Of a DNA stretch of 7,736 bases, positions 1 to 5,122 are shown in pieces. Both the position numbers and the translations under genes were made by a program. The stretch is taken from positions 1-7,736 of the forward strand of contig JAEEYJ010000157.1 in the NCBI GenBank assembly GCA_016291725.1, in the 5' to 3' direction. The notes under the pieces are model-generated. The model did not search any database. It had not been told where the DNA came from and saw only the letters and a program-made list of their open reading frames with translations. Source of the DNA: Solobacterium sp. Its GTDB lineage: Bacteria; Bacillota_I; Bacilli_A; Erysipelotrichales; Erysipelotrichaceae. The first letter of the stretch is position 1. Each line of letters begins with the position of its first letter.

Positions 1-1
1 C

Positions 2-421
2 GGCCAGAAGGTAACACCGATCGTCATCCACAGAGCGATTCTGGGCTCTTTGGACCGCTTCATGGCAATCCTGCTGGAAGAGACCAAGGGTGTCCTGCCG
101 GTATGGCTCGCTCCGGTACAGGTGGAGATCCTGCCGGTATCTCCGGAGAAGCACGGACCGTACGCTGCGGAACTGGCGGCTGCCCTGCGCGCGAAGGGGA
201 TCCGTACAGAAGTGGACGAGCGCAACGAGAAGCTCGGCTACCGTGTACGTGAGGCACAGACCAGGAAGATTCCGGTCGAGCTTGTCGTAGGTGACCAGGA
301 AGCCGAGTCCCATGGCGTAACGCTGAGAAGGTACGGCAGCAAGGACGAGGTGCAGATGTCCTTCGTTGAATTCACGGAGATGATCGAAAAGGAAATCGCT
401 GCCAGAAGCGTGAAAGCATAA
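2..421 (+). CDS. thrS: Threonyl-tRNA synthetase, C-terminal part (5' end outside window)
   Basis: ThrRS charges tRNA-Thr with threonine in the cytoplasm. Only the last 139 codons are present; the frame is open from base 2 with no start, so the gene begins upstream. The first visible residues (PIVIHRAILGSLDRF) match class II synthetase motif 3, with its ATP-binding Arg at visible residue 11. Next comes the anticodon-binding domain: LPVWLAPVQVEILPVS, then the HGPYAAELAAALRAKGIRTEVD stretch, then NEKLGYRVREAQTRKIP, ending about 20 residues after the typical final strand. The LAPVQV motif favours ThrRS over ProRS or HisRS. The gene ends with TAA, four bases before a strong terminator, so it is the last gene of its own transcription unit and probably unrelated to the hydrogenase operon. 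Family assignment rests on recognised motifs. Confidence 0.95.
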   Translation, partial: GQKVTPIVIHRAILGSLDRFMAILLEETKGVLPVWLAPVQVEILPVSPEKHGPYAAELAAALRAKGIRTEVDERNEKLGYRVREAQTRKIPVELVVGDQEAESHGVTLRRYGSKDEVQMSFVEFTEMIEKEIAARSVKA

Positions 422-424
422 CTG

Positions 425-455
425 AAAACGTCGTTGAAAAACGACGTTTTTCTTT
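425..455 (+). terminator. Intrinsic terminator after thrS
   Basis: A perfect 11-bp stem (425-435 pairs with 440-450) is closed by a GAAA tetraloop (436-439). Its 3' arm runs into a T-rich tract (447-455, TTTTTCTTT). The A-rich 5' arm facing the T-tract means it could also work on minus-strand transcripts. It lies 4 nt after the thrS stop codon and separates thrS from the hydrogenase operon. Confidence 0.93.
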
Positions 456-482
456 GAGAAAGAATGCACATTCGTGTATGAT
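454..482 (+). promoter_or_regulatory. Sigma-70/SigA-type promoter of the hydrogenase operon
   Basis: The -35 box TTGAGA (454-459) and the -10 box TATGAT (477-482) each differ from consensus at one position and are separated by exactly 17 bp. Predicted transcription start is near 489. The -35 box overlaps the end of the terminator T-tract, so the two transcription units are packed tightly. This is the only convincing promoter I see ahead of the ten-gene run. It is a sequence-based prediction without mapping data. Confidence 0.75.
462..473. promoter_or_regulatory. Inverted repeat in promoter spacer (candidate operator)
   Basis: GAATG (462-466) and CATTC (469-473) are perfect inverted arms around a CA spacer. 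They sit wholly between the -35 and -10 boxes, where a bound protein would block RNA polymerase. The repeat does not resemble the Rex consensus (TTGTGAA...TTCACAA), the obvious redox-regulator candidate. Five-base arms can arise by chance, so this is only suggestive. Confidence 0.3.
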
Positions 483-488
483 AAATGA

Positions 489-710
489 GGTACAGTATGC
501 TGGAACGGGAACTGTGTCTTTTATGGTGCAGATTGTCCTGTATATCCGCACGCCGCTGCGTACGGATCCCGGTTGTATTGGGAACGCGCATACCTGAAGC
601 GCGCACAGTACCTGCCGTCGTATGCAGAGCATACGGGTACTGACGGGCAAAGCCCGGACGGCAGCCGCCATTCTGATACCGTGGCGGAAGAAAACGAAGG
701 AGGAGAGGGA
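489..710 (+). promoter_or_regulatory. Long structured 5' leader of the hydrogenase operon (candidate regulatory RNA)
   Basis: This is about 220 nt of untranslated sequence between the predicted start site and hydC, with no convincing gene. Helices read from the sequence: ATCCG-C-ACGC (544-553) with GCGT-A-CGGAT (558-567), one mismatch; CGCGC 585-589 with GCGCG 599-603; CTGCCGTC 612-619 with GACGGCAG 657-664 (8 bp), enclosing hairpins 620-625/629-634 and 644-648/652-656 as a three-way junction; and CCGCCA 665-670 with TGGCGG 682-687. In addition CAGTACC 606-612 is complementary to GGTACTG 636-642 in the junction, giving either a pseudoknot or an alternative fold. The last hairpin ends 9 nt before the AAGGAGG ribosome binding site (697-703). 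No U-tract follows any helix, so control by translation or RNA stability is more likely than attenuation. I do not recognise a known riboswitch class. Confidence 0.5.
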
Positions 711-1211
711 ATGGAAAGGCTGAATGAAACTTCTTTGCTGAAGATCGATGAGATTGTTGCGGCACACCGTGATGAGCGCGGCCCGGTAATCGTGATGCTG
801 CATGAAGTACAGGACGCACTGGGCTATGTTCCGTTTGAAGCGGTTCTGAAGATCGCTGAGGCGACGGACAAGAGTCCGGCTGATGTTCTGGGTGTTGTAG
901 AGTTCTATGCCGGATTCACAACAGCACCGAAGGGCAAGCACATCATCAATGTCTGCCTGGGTACTGCCTGCTATGTCAAAGGAAGCATCAAACTGGCGGA
1001 AGAAGCCGTCAAGGTTACCGGCGCTGAACTGAACAGTGTCAGCGCGGACGGTCTGTTCTCGGTCGACGCTACACGCTGCGTCGGTGCGTGTGGTCTGGCG
1101 CCTGTCTGCATCATTGACGGACGGGTCATCGCCCAGTGCACACCGCAGGTCGTGAATGCTGAGATCAAGAAGATCATGGCAGAAGAAAAAGGCGCCGCAG
1201 CTGCGGACTGA
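711..1211 (+). CDS. hydC: HydC: NuoE-like [2Fe-2S] subunit of NAD-linked [FeFe]-hydrogenase
   Basis: The predicted protein has 166 residues, the usual size for the 24-kDa NuoE/HydC family. An N-terminal helical region (about 1-70, with GYVPFEAVLKIAE and a VVEFYAGFTTAP segment) precedes a thioredoxin-like domain. That domain holds a [2Fe-2S] cluster ligated by C82 and C87 (CLGTAC) and C123 and C127 (CVGAC), the canonical C-x4-C / C-x3-C pattern. In electron-bifurcating hydrogenases this subunit sits beside HydB. ATG at 711 is chosen because AAGGAGG (697-703) lies 7 nt upstream; the frame stays open back to a TTG at 573, but that extension has no family resemblance and overlaps the structured leader. 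It is the first gene of the operon, separated from hydB by six putative regulatory genes and a small ferredoxin gene. NuoE of a complex I-like or formate dehydrogenase system is excluded by the hydA gene downstream. Confidence 0.93.
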   Translation: MERLNETSLLKIDEIVAAHRDERGPVIVMLHEVQDALGYVPFEAVLKIAEATDKSPADVLGVVEFYAGFTTAPKGKHIINVCLGTACYVKGSIKLAEEAVKVTGAELNSVSADGLFSVDATRCVGACGLAPVCIIDGRVIAQCTPQVVNAEIKKIMAEEKGAAAAD

Positions 1212-1213
1212 GT

Positions 1214-1573
1214 ATGAAAGCCAGAGAATTCTTTGAACTGGTCAACGCAAAGCCGATCGTAATCTATGACGAGGGCCTGCTTGACAACGAATACACGACA
1301 GTATTTGCAAGTGATCTGATGAGTGACGCACTCGCTATGGTATCGGGCGATGCGGAAGAAACGGTTCTGATCACGGGATTGATGAATGTACAGTCACTGC
1401 GGACTGCGGAGATTCTTGATGTAAAGGTCATCCTTTTTGTCAGAGGCAAGAAGCCGAACCAGGCGATGATCGATATGGCGGAAGAACTGCAGATCAGCAT
1501 GTACGGTACGGACCTCATGATGTTTGACACATGCGGCATCCTGTATGAGCATGGCATTAATGGAATGAAATGA
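1214..1573 (+). CDS. DRTGG-domain protein (first copy)
   Basis: This small soluble protein of 119 residues consists of a single DRTGG-type domain. The core is recognisable at about 27-42 (YTTVFASDLMSDALAM), although the DRTGG signature itself is degenerate. It is followed by a strand-loop segment (VLITGLMNVQSLRTAEILDV) and a C-terminal alpha/beta part (about 71-105). DRTGG domains occur in phosphotransacetylases and beside CBS domains and are thought to be ligand-binding or regulatory. Automated annotations often say 'serine kinase' because of similarity to the HPr kinase N-terminal region, but no P-loop or kinase residues are present. The start lies 2 nt after the hydC stop without a clear Shine-Dalgarno sequence, suggesting coupled translation, and the end overlaps the next gene by ATGA. 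The ligand is unknown; a binding partner or substrate of the adjacent ATPase is a guess. Confidence 0.78.
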   Translation: MKAREFFELVNAKPIVIYDEGLLDNEYTTVFASDLMSDALAMVSGDAEETVLITGLMNVQSLRTAEILDVKVILFVRGKKPNQAMIDMAEELQISMYGTDLMMFDTCGILYEHGINGMK

Positions 1574-1992
1574 CGGTTTTACTGCACGAGGATTATATTG
1601 TTGAGCGCGGCGACTTCAAGAATGCCGGAAAGGTCAGCAGTACGATCAAGGAAAAACTGAAAATGATCGGTATCGATGCAAAGATACTGAGAAGGATTTC
1701 AATTGCCTGCTACGAGGCAGAGATCAATATGCTGATCCATGCCTGGGGCGGGGATATTTCCATGGATGTTTCGGATGACGGTACGGTACGGTTTGTCTTC
1801 AAGGATCCGGGGCCGGGCATTCCCGACCTGGATGATGCAATGACGCCGGGGTACAGTACTGCAAGCGACGATGCCCGGGAAATGGGCTTCGGTGCCGGCA
1901 TGGGTCTTCCCAACATCAAAAAGGTTTCTGATTCGTTTGACATTGCGTCGTCACCGGAAGGTACGACGATTACACTGGGATTTCACTTATGA
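1570..1992 (+). CDS. RsbW/RsbT-type GHKL ATPase (anti-sigma-factor-like serine/threonine kinase)
   Basis: The protein has 140 residues and is a lone HATPase domain of the anti-sigma factor/switch kinase size class. The ATP-binding boxes are visible: N-box EAEINMLIHAW (E49 or E51, N53), G1 box DPGPGIP (D79, G81, G83), and the ATP-lid/G2 glycines GFGAGMGLPNI (106-115). There is no HisKA or dimerisation domain and no phospho-accepting histidine region. Relatives in the RsbW/SpoIIAB and RsbT families phosphorylate serine or threonine on STAS partner proteins and bind sigma factors or other targets. No STAS protein or sigma factor is encoded in this window, so the target must be elsewhere or be one of the neighbours. 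The start overlaps the DRTGG gene stop (ATGA, 1570-1573) and the stop overlaps the next start, indicating coupled translation. Confidence 0.85.
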   Translation: MTVLLHEDYIVERGDFKNAGKVSSTIKEKLKMIGIDAKILRRISIACYEAEINMLIHAWGGDISMDVSDDGTVRFVFKDPGPGIPDLDDAMTPGYSTASDDAREMGFGAGMGLPNIKKVSDSFDIASSPEGTTITLGFHL

Positions 1993-3170
1993 TGGAGTCA
2001 GTAGTCGCATACACACTGGAACGGTGTGTGAAATGTATGAAGTGCATCCAGGCATGTCCGGTGTCTGCGGTGTCCATGGAGAACAACCGTATTATTGTTG
2101 CCCATGAACGCTGTACGAACTGCGGCAGATGCATTGATGCCTGCCATAGTCAGGGACTGGTTGCCCAGGGCAGTACACTGGTGGATATCGCCAATTACGA
2201 TTACACTGTGTGCCTGGTGCCGCCTGCACTGACATCTGCGTGCCGTTCCAAGGAAGAAGCGGAGGATCTCTTCAACGGGATCAAACTGCTTGGATTCGAT
2301 GAAGTGGTGGATCTCAGCCCGTACTATGGTACGGTGCTGCGGGAGTCCCTGGCTTATCAGACGGAGAACCGGCCGGCAATCGTTTCGATGTGCTCGGTGG
2401 TCAACCGGCTGATCAAGACAGAATACCAGGTGCTGATCGATCATCTCATACCGATGAACTATCCGGCGGAAATTGCCGCGAGGGATCTTCGGATGAAGCT
2501 GACGGACAAAGGTACGGTCGGCATCTTCAATATGTGCGAGTGCGCTTCAAGGCTTGTACATGCGAAGTATCCCTACGGTACACTGGACAGCGAAATCGAT
2601 CATGCACTTTCCATTGCGGATACGTTCCCTTTGATCCGGAAGAATCTGGGCAAAGGGCGTCAGAAACTGAATCTGTGCAGGGACGGATTCGCGGCTATGG
2701 ATACAGTGATGCTCGGCGAGCATCCGCGGGTACTGGCTGCGGACGGATACGATAAGGTGCAGAATATTCTTGAACTGGCGGAATTCGGCAGACTGAAGGA
2801 ATTCGATGTACTGTATCTGCTTCCTTGCTTCAATGGATGCTCCGGCGGACAACTGCTCTTCGGAAACGGCTATCTGAGCCATCAGAACATACCTTCGCTC
2901 ACAGAGAAGGAGACCGGGTGCTGCCAGGATGTTTCCCAGGAATGCATCTGGCGGAACAGCTTCATGGCGGAAGAGGACAGGCGTTCCTTTACAGAGAAGA
3001 TGGAATTCTTCCGTAAGGTGAATGAAGTGCTGGAGAAGCTTCCGGGCTATGACTGCAGTGCCTGCGGTATGCGTACCTGCCGGATCATGGCAGAGGAAAT
3101 CGTCAGTGGAAACAGAAGCCTGAGTGATTGTCACATTCTGAATTCCGCTTCCAGGGAGGATGTACAATGA
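1989..3170 (+). CDS. Ferredoxin/[FeFe]-hydrogenase-like protein, putative H2 or redox sensor
   Basis: The 393-residue protein has three parts. Residues 1-55 are a 2[4Fe-4S] ferredoxin (C13, C16, C19, C23; C42, C45, C48, C52). Residues about 70-300 are a shortened H-cluster-type hydrogenase domain. Residues about 350-385 are a C-terminal Fe-S domain with LPGYDCSACGMRTC (C356, C359, C364, C381), like the Pfam FeS domain. The H-cluster ligand positions seem kept: C135 in IVSMCSVVN, C185 in NMCECASR, and C280/C284 in LPCFNGCSGG. Second-shell residues differ from catalytic HydA (TSCCPxW, MPCxxK): Met134 replaces the proton-transfer Cys, and Arg188 falls where the conserved Lys is expected. This pattern resembles sensory-type (HydS-like) hydrogenases, but there is no PAS domain. 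Location between kinase-like genes supports sensing rather than bulk H2 production; that role is inferred. Start could be either ATG of the ATGATG at 1989-1994. Confidence 0.82.
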   Translation: MMESVVAYTLERCVKCMKCIQACPVSAVSMENNRIIVAHERCTNCGRCIDACHSQGLVAQGSTLVDIANYDYTVCLVPPALTSACRSKEEAEDLFNGIKLLGFDEVVDLSPYYGTVLRESLAYQTENRPAIVSMCSVVNRLIKTEYQVLIDHLIPMNYPAEIAARDLRMKLTDKGTVGIFNMCECASRLVHAKYPYGTLDSEIDHALSIADTFPLIRKNLGKGRQKLNLCRDGFAAMDTVMLGEHPRVLAADGYDKVQNILELAEFGRLKEFDVLYLLPCFNGCSGGQLLFGNGYLSHQNIPSLTEKETGCCQDVSQECIWRNSFMAEEDRRSFTEKMEFFRKVNEVLEKLPGYDCSACGMRTCRIMAEEIVSGNRSLSDCHILNSASREDVQ

Positions 3171-3496
3171 AGATCCGTGAATTGGTTGAGAAGACAGGAT
3201 GGAAGCCGTTGGTCCTGGGTGATCCTGAGGCAGAGGTCAAAGGCGGATTCGCCGGCGATCTGCTGAGCTGGGTCATGGGCAACGGCAAGCCCGGGGAAGC
3301 CTGGGTAACGGTTCAGGTTCACCTGAACGTCATTGCTGTTTCAGGCCTGTGCGAGTTCTCCTGCATTGTGCTGTGCAAAGGCGCAGTCATGCCGGAGGAT
3401 GTTACGGCGAGGGCCGGGGAGGAAGGTATGAATATTCTCTGCAGCGATCTTCCTGCCTATGAAACCGTAAAAAGACTTGTGGAACTGGGTATCTGA
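3167..3496 (+). CDS. DRTGG-domain protein (second copy)
   Basis: This single-domain protein has 109 residues and a clear DRTGG core at about 26-38 (GGFAGDLLSWVMG), followed by the typical WVTVQVHLNVIAVS strand segment and a C-terminal ILC-S-DLPAYETVKRL helix that ends the fold. It is closer to the family pattern than the first copy in the operon. The start at 3167 is chosen because AGGGAGGA (3153-3160) lies 6 nt upstream and the ATG overlaps the preceding stop as ATGA; a TTG at 3128 would extend it by 13 residues that belong to the upstream gene's coding sequence. The stop overlaps the next start by one base (TGATG). It carries no catalytic residues that I recognise. A ligand-binding or scaffolding role for the putative sensor block is inferred from position only. 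Confidence 0.85.
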   Translation: MKIRELVEKTGWKPLVLGDPEAEVKGGFAGDLLSWVMGNGKPGEAWVTVQVHLNVIAVSGLCEFSCIVLCKGAVMPEDVTARAGEEGMNILCSDLPAYETVKRLVELGI

Positions 3497-4197
3497 TGTT
3501 CTACGACCTGCACATGCACAGTTGTCTCTCTCCGTGCGCGGAGGATGAGATGACGCCGAACAATATCTGCAATATGGCGCTGATCAAAGGGCTGGAAGTG
3601 ATTGCGGTAACGGATCATAATTCGTTCCGGCAGCTTCCGGCTGTGGATGAGGCAGCGAGGAAAGCAGGTATCCGGCTGATCTACGGTGCAGAACTGGAAA
3701 GCAGTGAAGAAGTTCATATGCTTAGTTTCTTCCCCACACTGGAGCACACCATTGCGTTCCAGAAATGGGTGGATGATCATATGCCCGTCATCCGCAACCG
3801 GGAGGATTTCTTCGGGCACGAGTGGATCCTCAACGGGGATGATGAGTACATGGAAACGGAGGAGCGGCTTCTGCTGGTGTCGCTGGATGCGTCCCTGGCG
3901 GAGTGCGCGGATGCCGTGCATGATTACGGAGGAAAGTGTGTCCTGGCTCATGTGCTGGACCGCAAGAACTCGGTAACGCAGCAGCTCGGCTTCATCCCGC
4001 CGGATCTGGCGTACGATGGTCTGGAAATCAAATCGCCGGACCAGAAGGAGCGGGTACTGAAGATGCATCCGTGGATCAAGGAGGACAGTGTGATCTGGCT
4101 CTGTGATTCGGATGCGCACCGTCTGATCGATATATCGGAGGCTGTCAATGAACTGCCTGGGCAGGTGCTCAGCGTTCTGGCAGGAAGAGAACTATGA
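3496..4197 (+). CDS. PHP-domain metal-dependent phosphoesterase
   Basis: The PHP (polymerase and histidinol phosphatase) family uses two or three metal ions to hydrolyse phosphoester bonds. All main motifs are visible in the 233 residues: DLHMHS (H6, H8), acidic residues 16-17, TDHN (D40, H41), GAELESSEEVHML (E66, H74), LAHVLDR (H152) and CDSDAH (D206, H208). The site therefore looks catalytically intact. The SPCAEDEMTPNN stretch after the first motif is typical of the subgroup found in Firmicutes hydrogenase operons. No membrane segment or second domain is seen. It is the only gene in the regulatory block likely to act as a hydrolase on a small phosphorylated or nucleotide substrate, or on a phosphoprotein; the substrate cannot be read from the sequence. 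The start overlaps the preceding stop by one base, and the stop overlaps the next gene's ATGATG. Confidence 0.88.
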   Translation: MFYDLHMHSCLSPCAEDEMTPNNICNMALIKGLEVIAVTDHNSFRQLPAVDEAARKAGIRLIYGAELESSEEVHMLSFFPTLEHTIAFQKWVDDHMPVIRNREDFFGHEWILNGDDEYMETEERLLLVSLDASLAECADAVHDYGGKCVLAHVLDRKNSVTQQLGFIPPDLAYDGLEIKSPDQKERVLKMHPWIKEDSVIWLCDSDAHRLIDISEAVNELPGQVLSVLAGREL

Positions 4198-4748
4198 TGC
4201 CTGATCTGGCTACGCATCTGCTGGAAATCATTCAGAACAGCATTGCGGCAGGAGCGCGCAATGTATGCATCCGGGTGCTTGAGAGCATTGTCTCGAACAC
4301 CATTGTGATGGAAGTCGAGGATGATGGACGGGGAATGAGCGAGGAAACGGTTCGTTCGGTTACGGACCCGTTTACGACCAGCCGTACAACACGGAAGGTC
4401 GGTCTGGGCACTTCTTTCCTGAAAGGGCTGACAGATGCGTGCGACGGCTCACTCTCGATCGAGAGCGAGCTGGGGAAAGGCACCACGGTGACTGCAAAGG
4501 TCAGAAGGGATCATATCGATCTGCCCGGCATGGGTGATTTCGGTGAAATGATCATGATCTGCATCCAGGGTGCAGAAGAATGCGATATCCGGTTTGAATA
4601 CGGAGTCGATGAAAACAGATTTCTGTTTGATACGGCAGAAGTCAAAGAAATGCTGGAGGGTGTATCCATTGCGGAACCGGAGATTCTGATCTGGATCCGT
4701 GGATATATTAACGAAGGAATAGAAAGGGTAAAAGAGATAGGATTATGA
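4194..4748 (+). CDS. GHKL ATPase of the histidine-kinase type, no sensor or HisKA domain
   Basis: The 184-residue protein starts directly with an HATPase domain. N-box is HLLEIIQNSIAAGA (E11, N15), G1 box DDGRGM (43-48), F-box TDPFTTSR (57-64) and G2 box GLGTSFLKGL (70-79), followed by the terminal GSLSIESELGKGTTV strand pair. This ordering is that of histidine kinases, unlike the RsbW-like ATPase earlier in the operon. There is no phosphorylatable histidine helix, transmembrane segment or receiver-binding region. A C-terminal extension of about 70 residues (115-184) with EILIWIRGYINEGIERV resembles nothing I know and may be a partner-binding part. No response regulator is encoded here. AGGAAG (4184-4189) lies shortly before the start, and ATGATG at 4194-4199 gives two possible starts. 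Its stop overlaps the next gene as ATGA. Whether it transfers phosphate or only uses ATP as a conformational switch is open. Confidence 0.82.
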   Translation: MMPDLATHLLEIIQNSIAAGARNVCIRVLESIVSNTIVMEVEDDGRGMSEETVRSVTDPFTTSRTTRKVGLGTSFLKGLTDACDGSLSIESELGKGTTVTAKVRRDHIDLPGMGDFGEMIMICIQGAEECDIRFEYGVDENRFLFDTAEVKEMLEGVSIAEPEILIWIRGYINEGIERVKEIGL

Positions 4749-5119
4749 AAAGTCTGGAAGATCTGAAGAAGATGCGTGAAGCTGCGCTCAACAAAGTTCA
4801 GATGCGGGAAGGCGGCAAGGACTATCGTGTTGTTGTAGGTATGGCTACCTGCGGCATTGCGGCCGGTGCACGTCCGGTTCTGAACCGTCTTGTCGAAGAG
4901 ACCGCGGCGAACGATTACAACTGTGTTGTAACGCAGACGGGCTGCATCGGTATGTGCATCTATGAACCGATCGTAGAAGTGTTCGGCAAAGAGGGTGAGC
5001 ATACGACTTATATCCACGTAGATCCGGACAAGGCTGCGAGGATTCTTGAAGAGCACATCAAGAACGGTCATGTCATTGAAGAGTACACGGTGGATGCGGC
5101 AGTAAACGGGGGAAAATAA
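4745..5119 (+). CDS. Small thioredoxin-like [2Fe-2S] ferredoxin-domain protein (HydD-like hydrogenase accessory or subunit)
   Basis: This soluble protein of 124 residues has the thioredoxin-like ferredoxin fold: an N-terminal helix (1-25), VVVGMATCGIAAGARPVL (30-46), VVTQTGCIGMCIYEPIVEVF (61-80) and a TTYIHVDPDKAARILEEHI ending (87-106). It resembles the N-terminal domain of HydB and the C-terminal half of HydC. The 3' cysteine pair (C67, C71) is canonical, but only C36 is present where a C-x4-C pair is expected; C60 might supply the fourth ligand. A comparable small subunit is encoded in several Firmicutes hydrogenase operons, and a fourth subunit has been reported in some purified enzymes, so it may be structural or an electron carrier. 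It overlaps the previous gene as ATGA and lies 3 nt before hydB. A cluster-less structural role is the alternative. Confidence 0.8.
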   Translation: MKSLEDLKKMREAALNKVQMREGGKDYRVVVGMATCGIAAGARPVLNRLVEETAANDYNCVVTQTGCIGMCIYEPIVEVFGKEGEHTTYIHVDPDKAARILEEHIKNGHVIEEYTVDAAVNGGK

Positions 5120-5122
5120 TTC

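Noticed and set aside
454..500. Rex-type redox operator at the hydrogenase promoter
   Set aside because: No TTGTGAA...TTCACAA-like palindrome is present; the inverted repeat at 462-473 is different.
573..710. Upstream in-frame extension of hydC from a TTG at 573
   Set aside because: The added 46 residues resemble no HydC sequence, overlap the structured leader, and a strong ribosome binding site sits correctly before ATG 711.
489..710. Leader as a known riboswitch (c-di-GMP-I, NiCo, cobalamin, Moco, TPP considered)
   Set aside because: Only loose fragments such as GGGCAAAGCC resemble known elements; the conserved cores as I remember them are not present in the right order.
1500..2600. Recurring GGTACGG / TACGGTAC strings
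   Set aside because: They are irregularly spaced inside coding sequence and follow from frequent Gly-Thr, Tyr-Gly and Val codon use, so they are not a repeat array.
3128..3166. Earlier TTG start for the second DRTGG gene
   Set aside because: The extension lies in the upstream gene's coding end, and the ATG at 3167 has a good ribosome binding site and an ATGA overlap.
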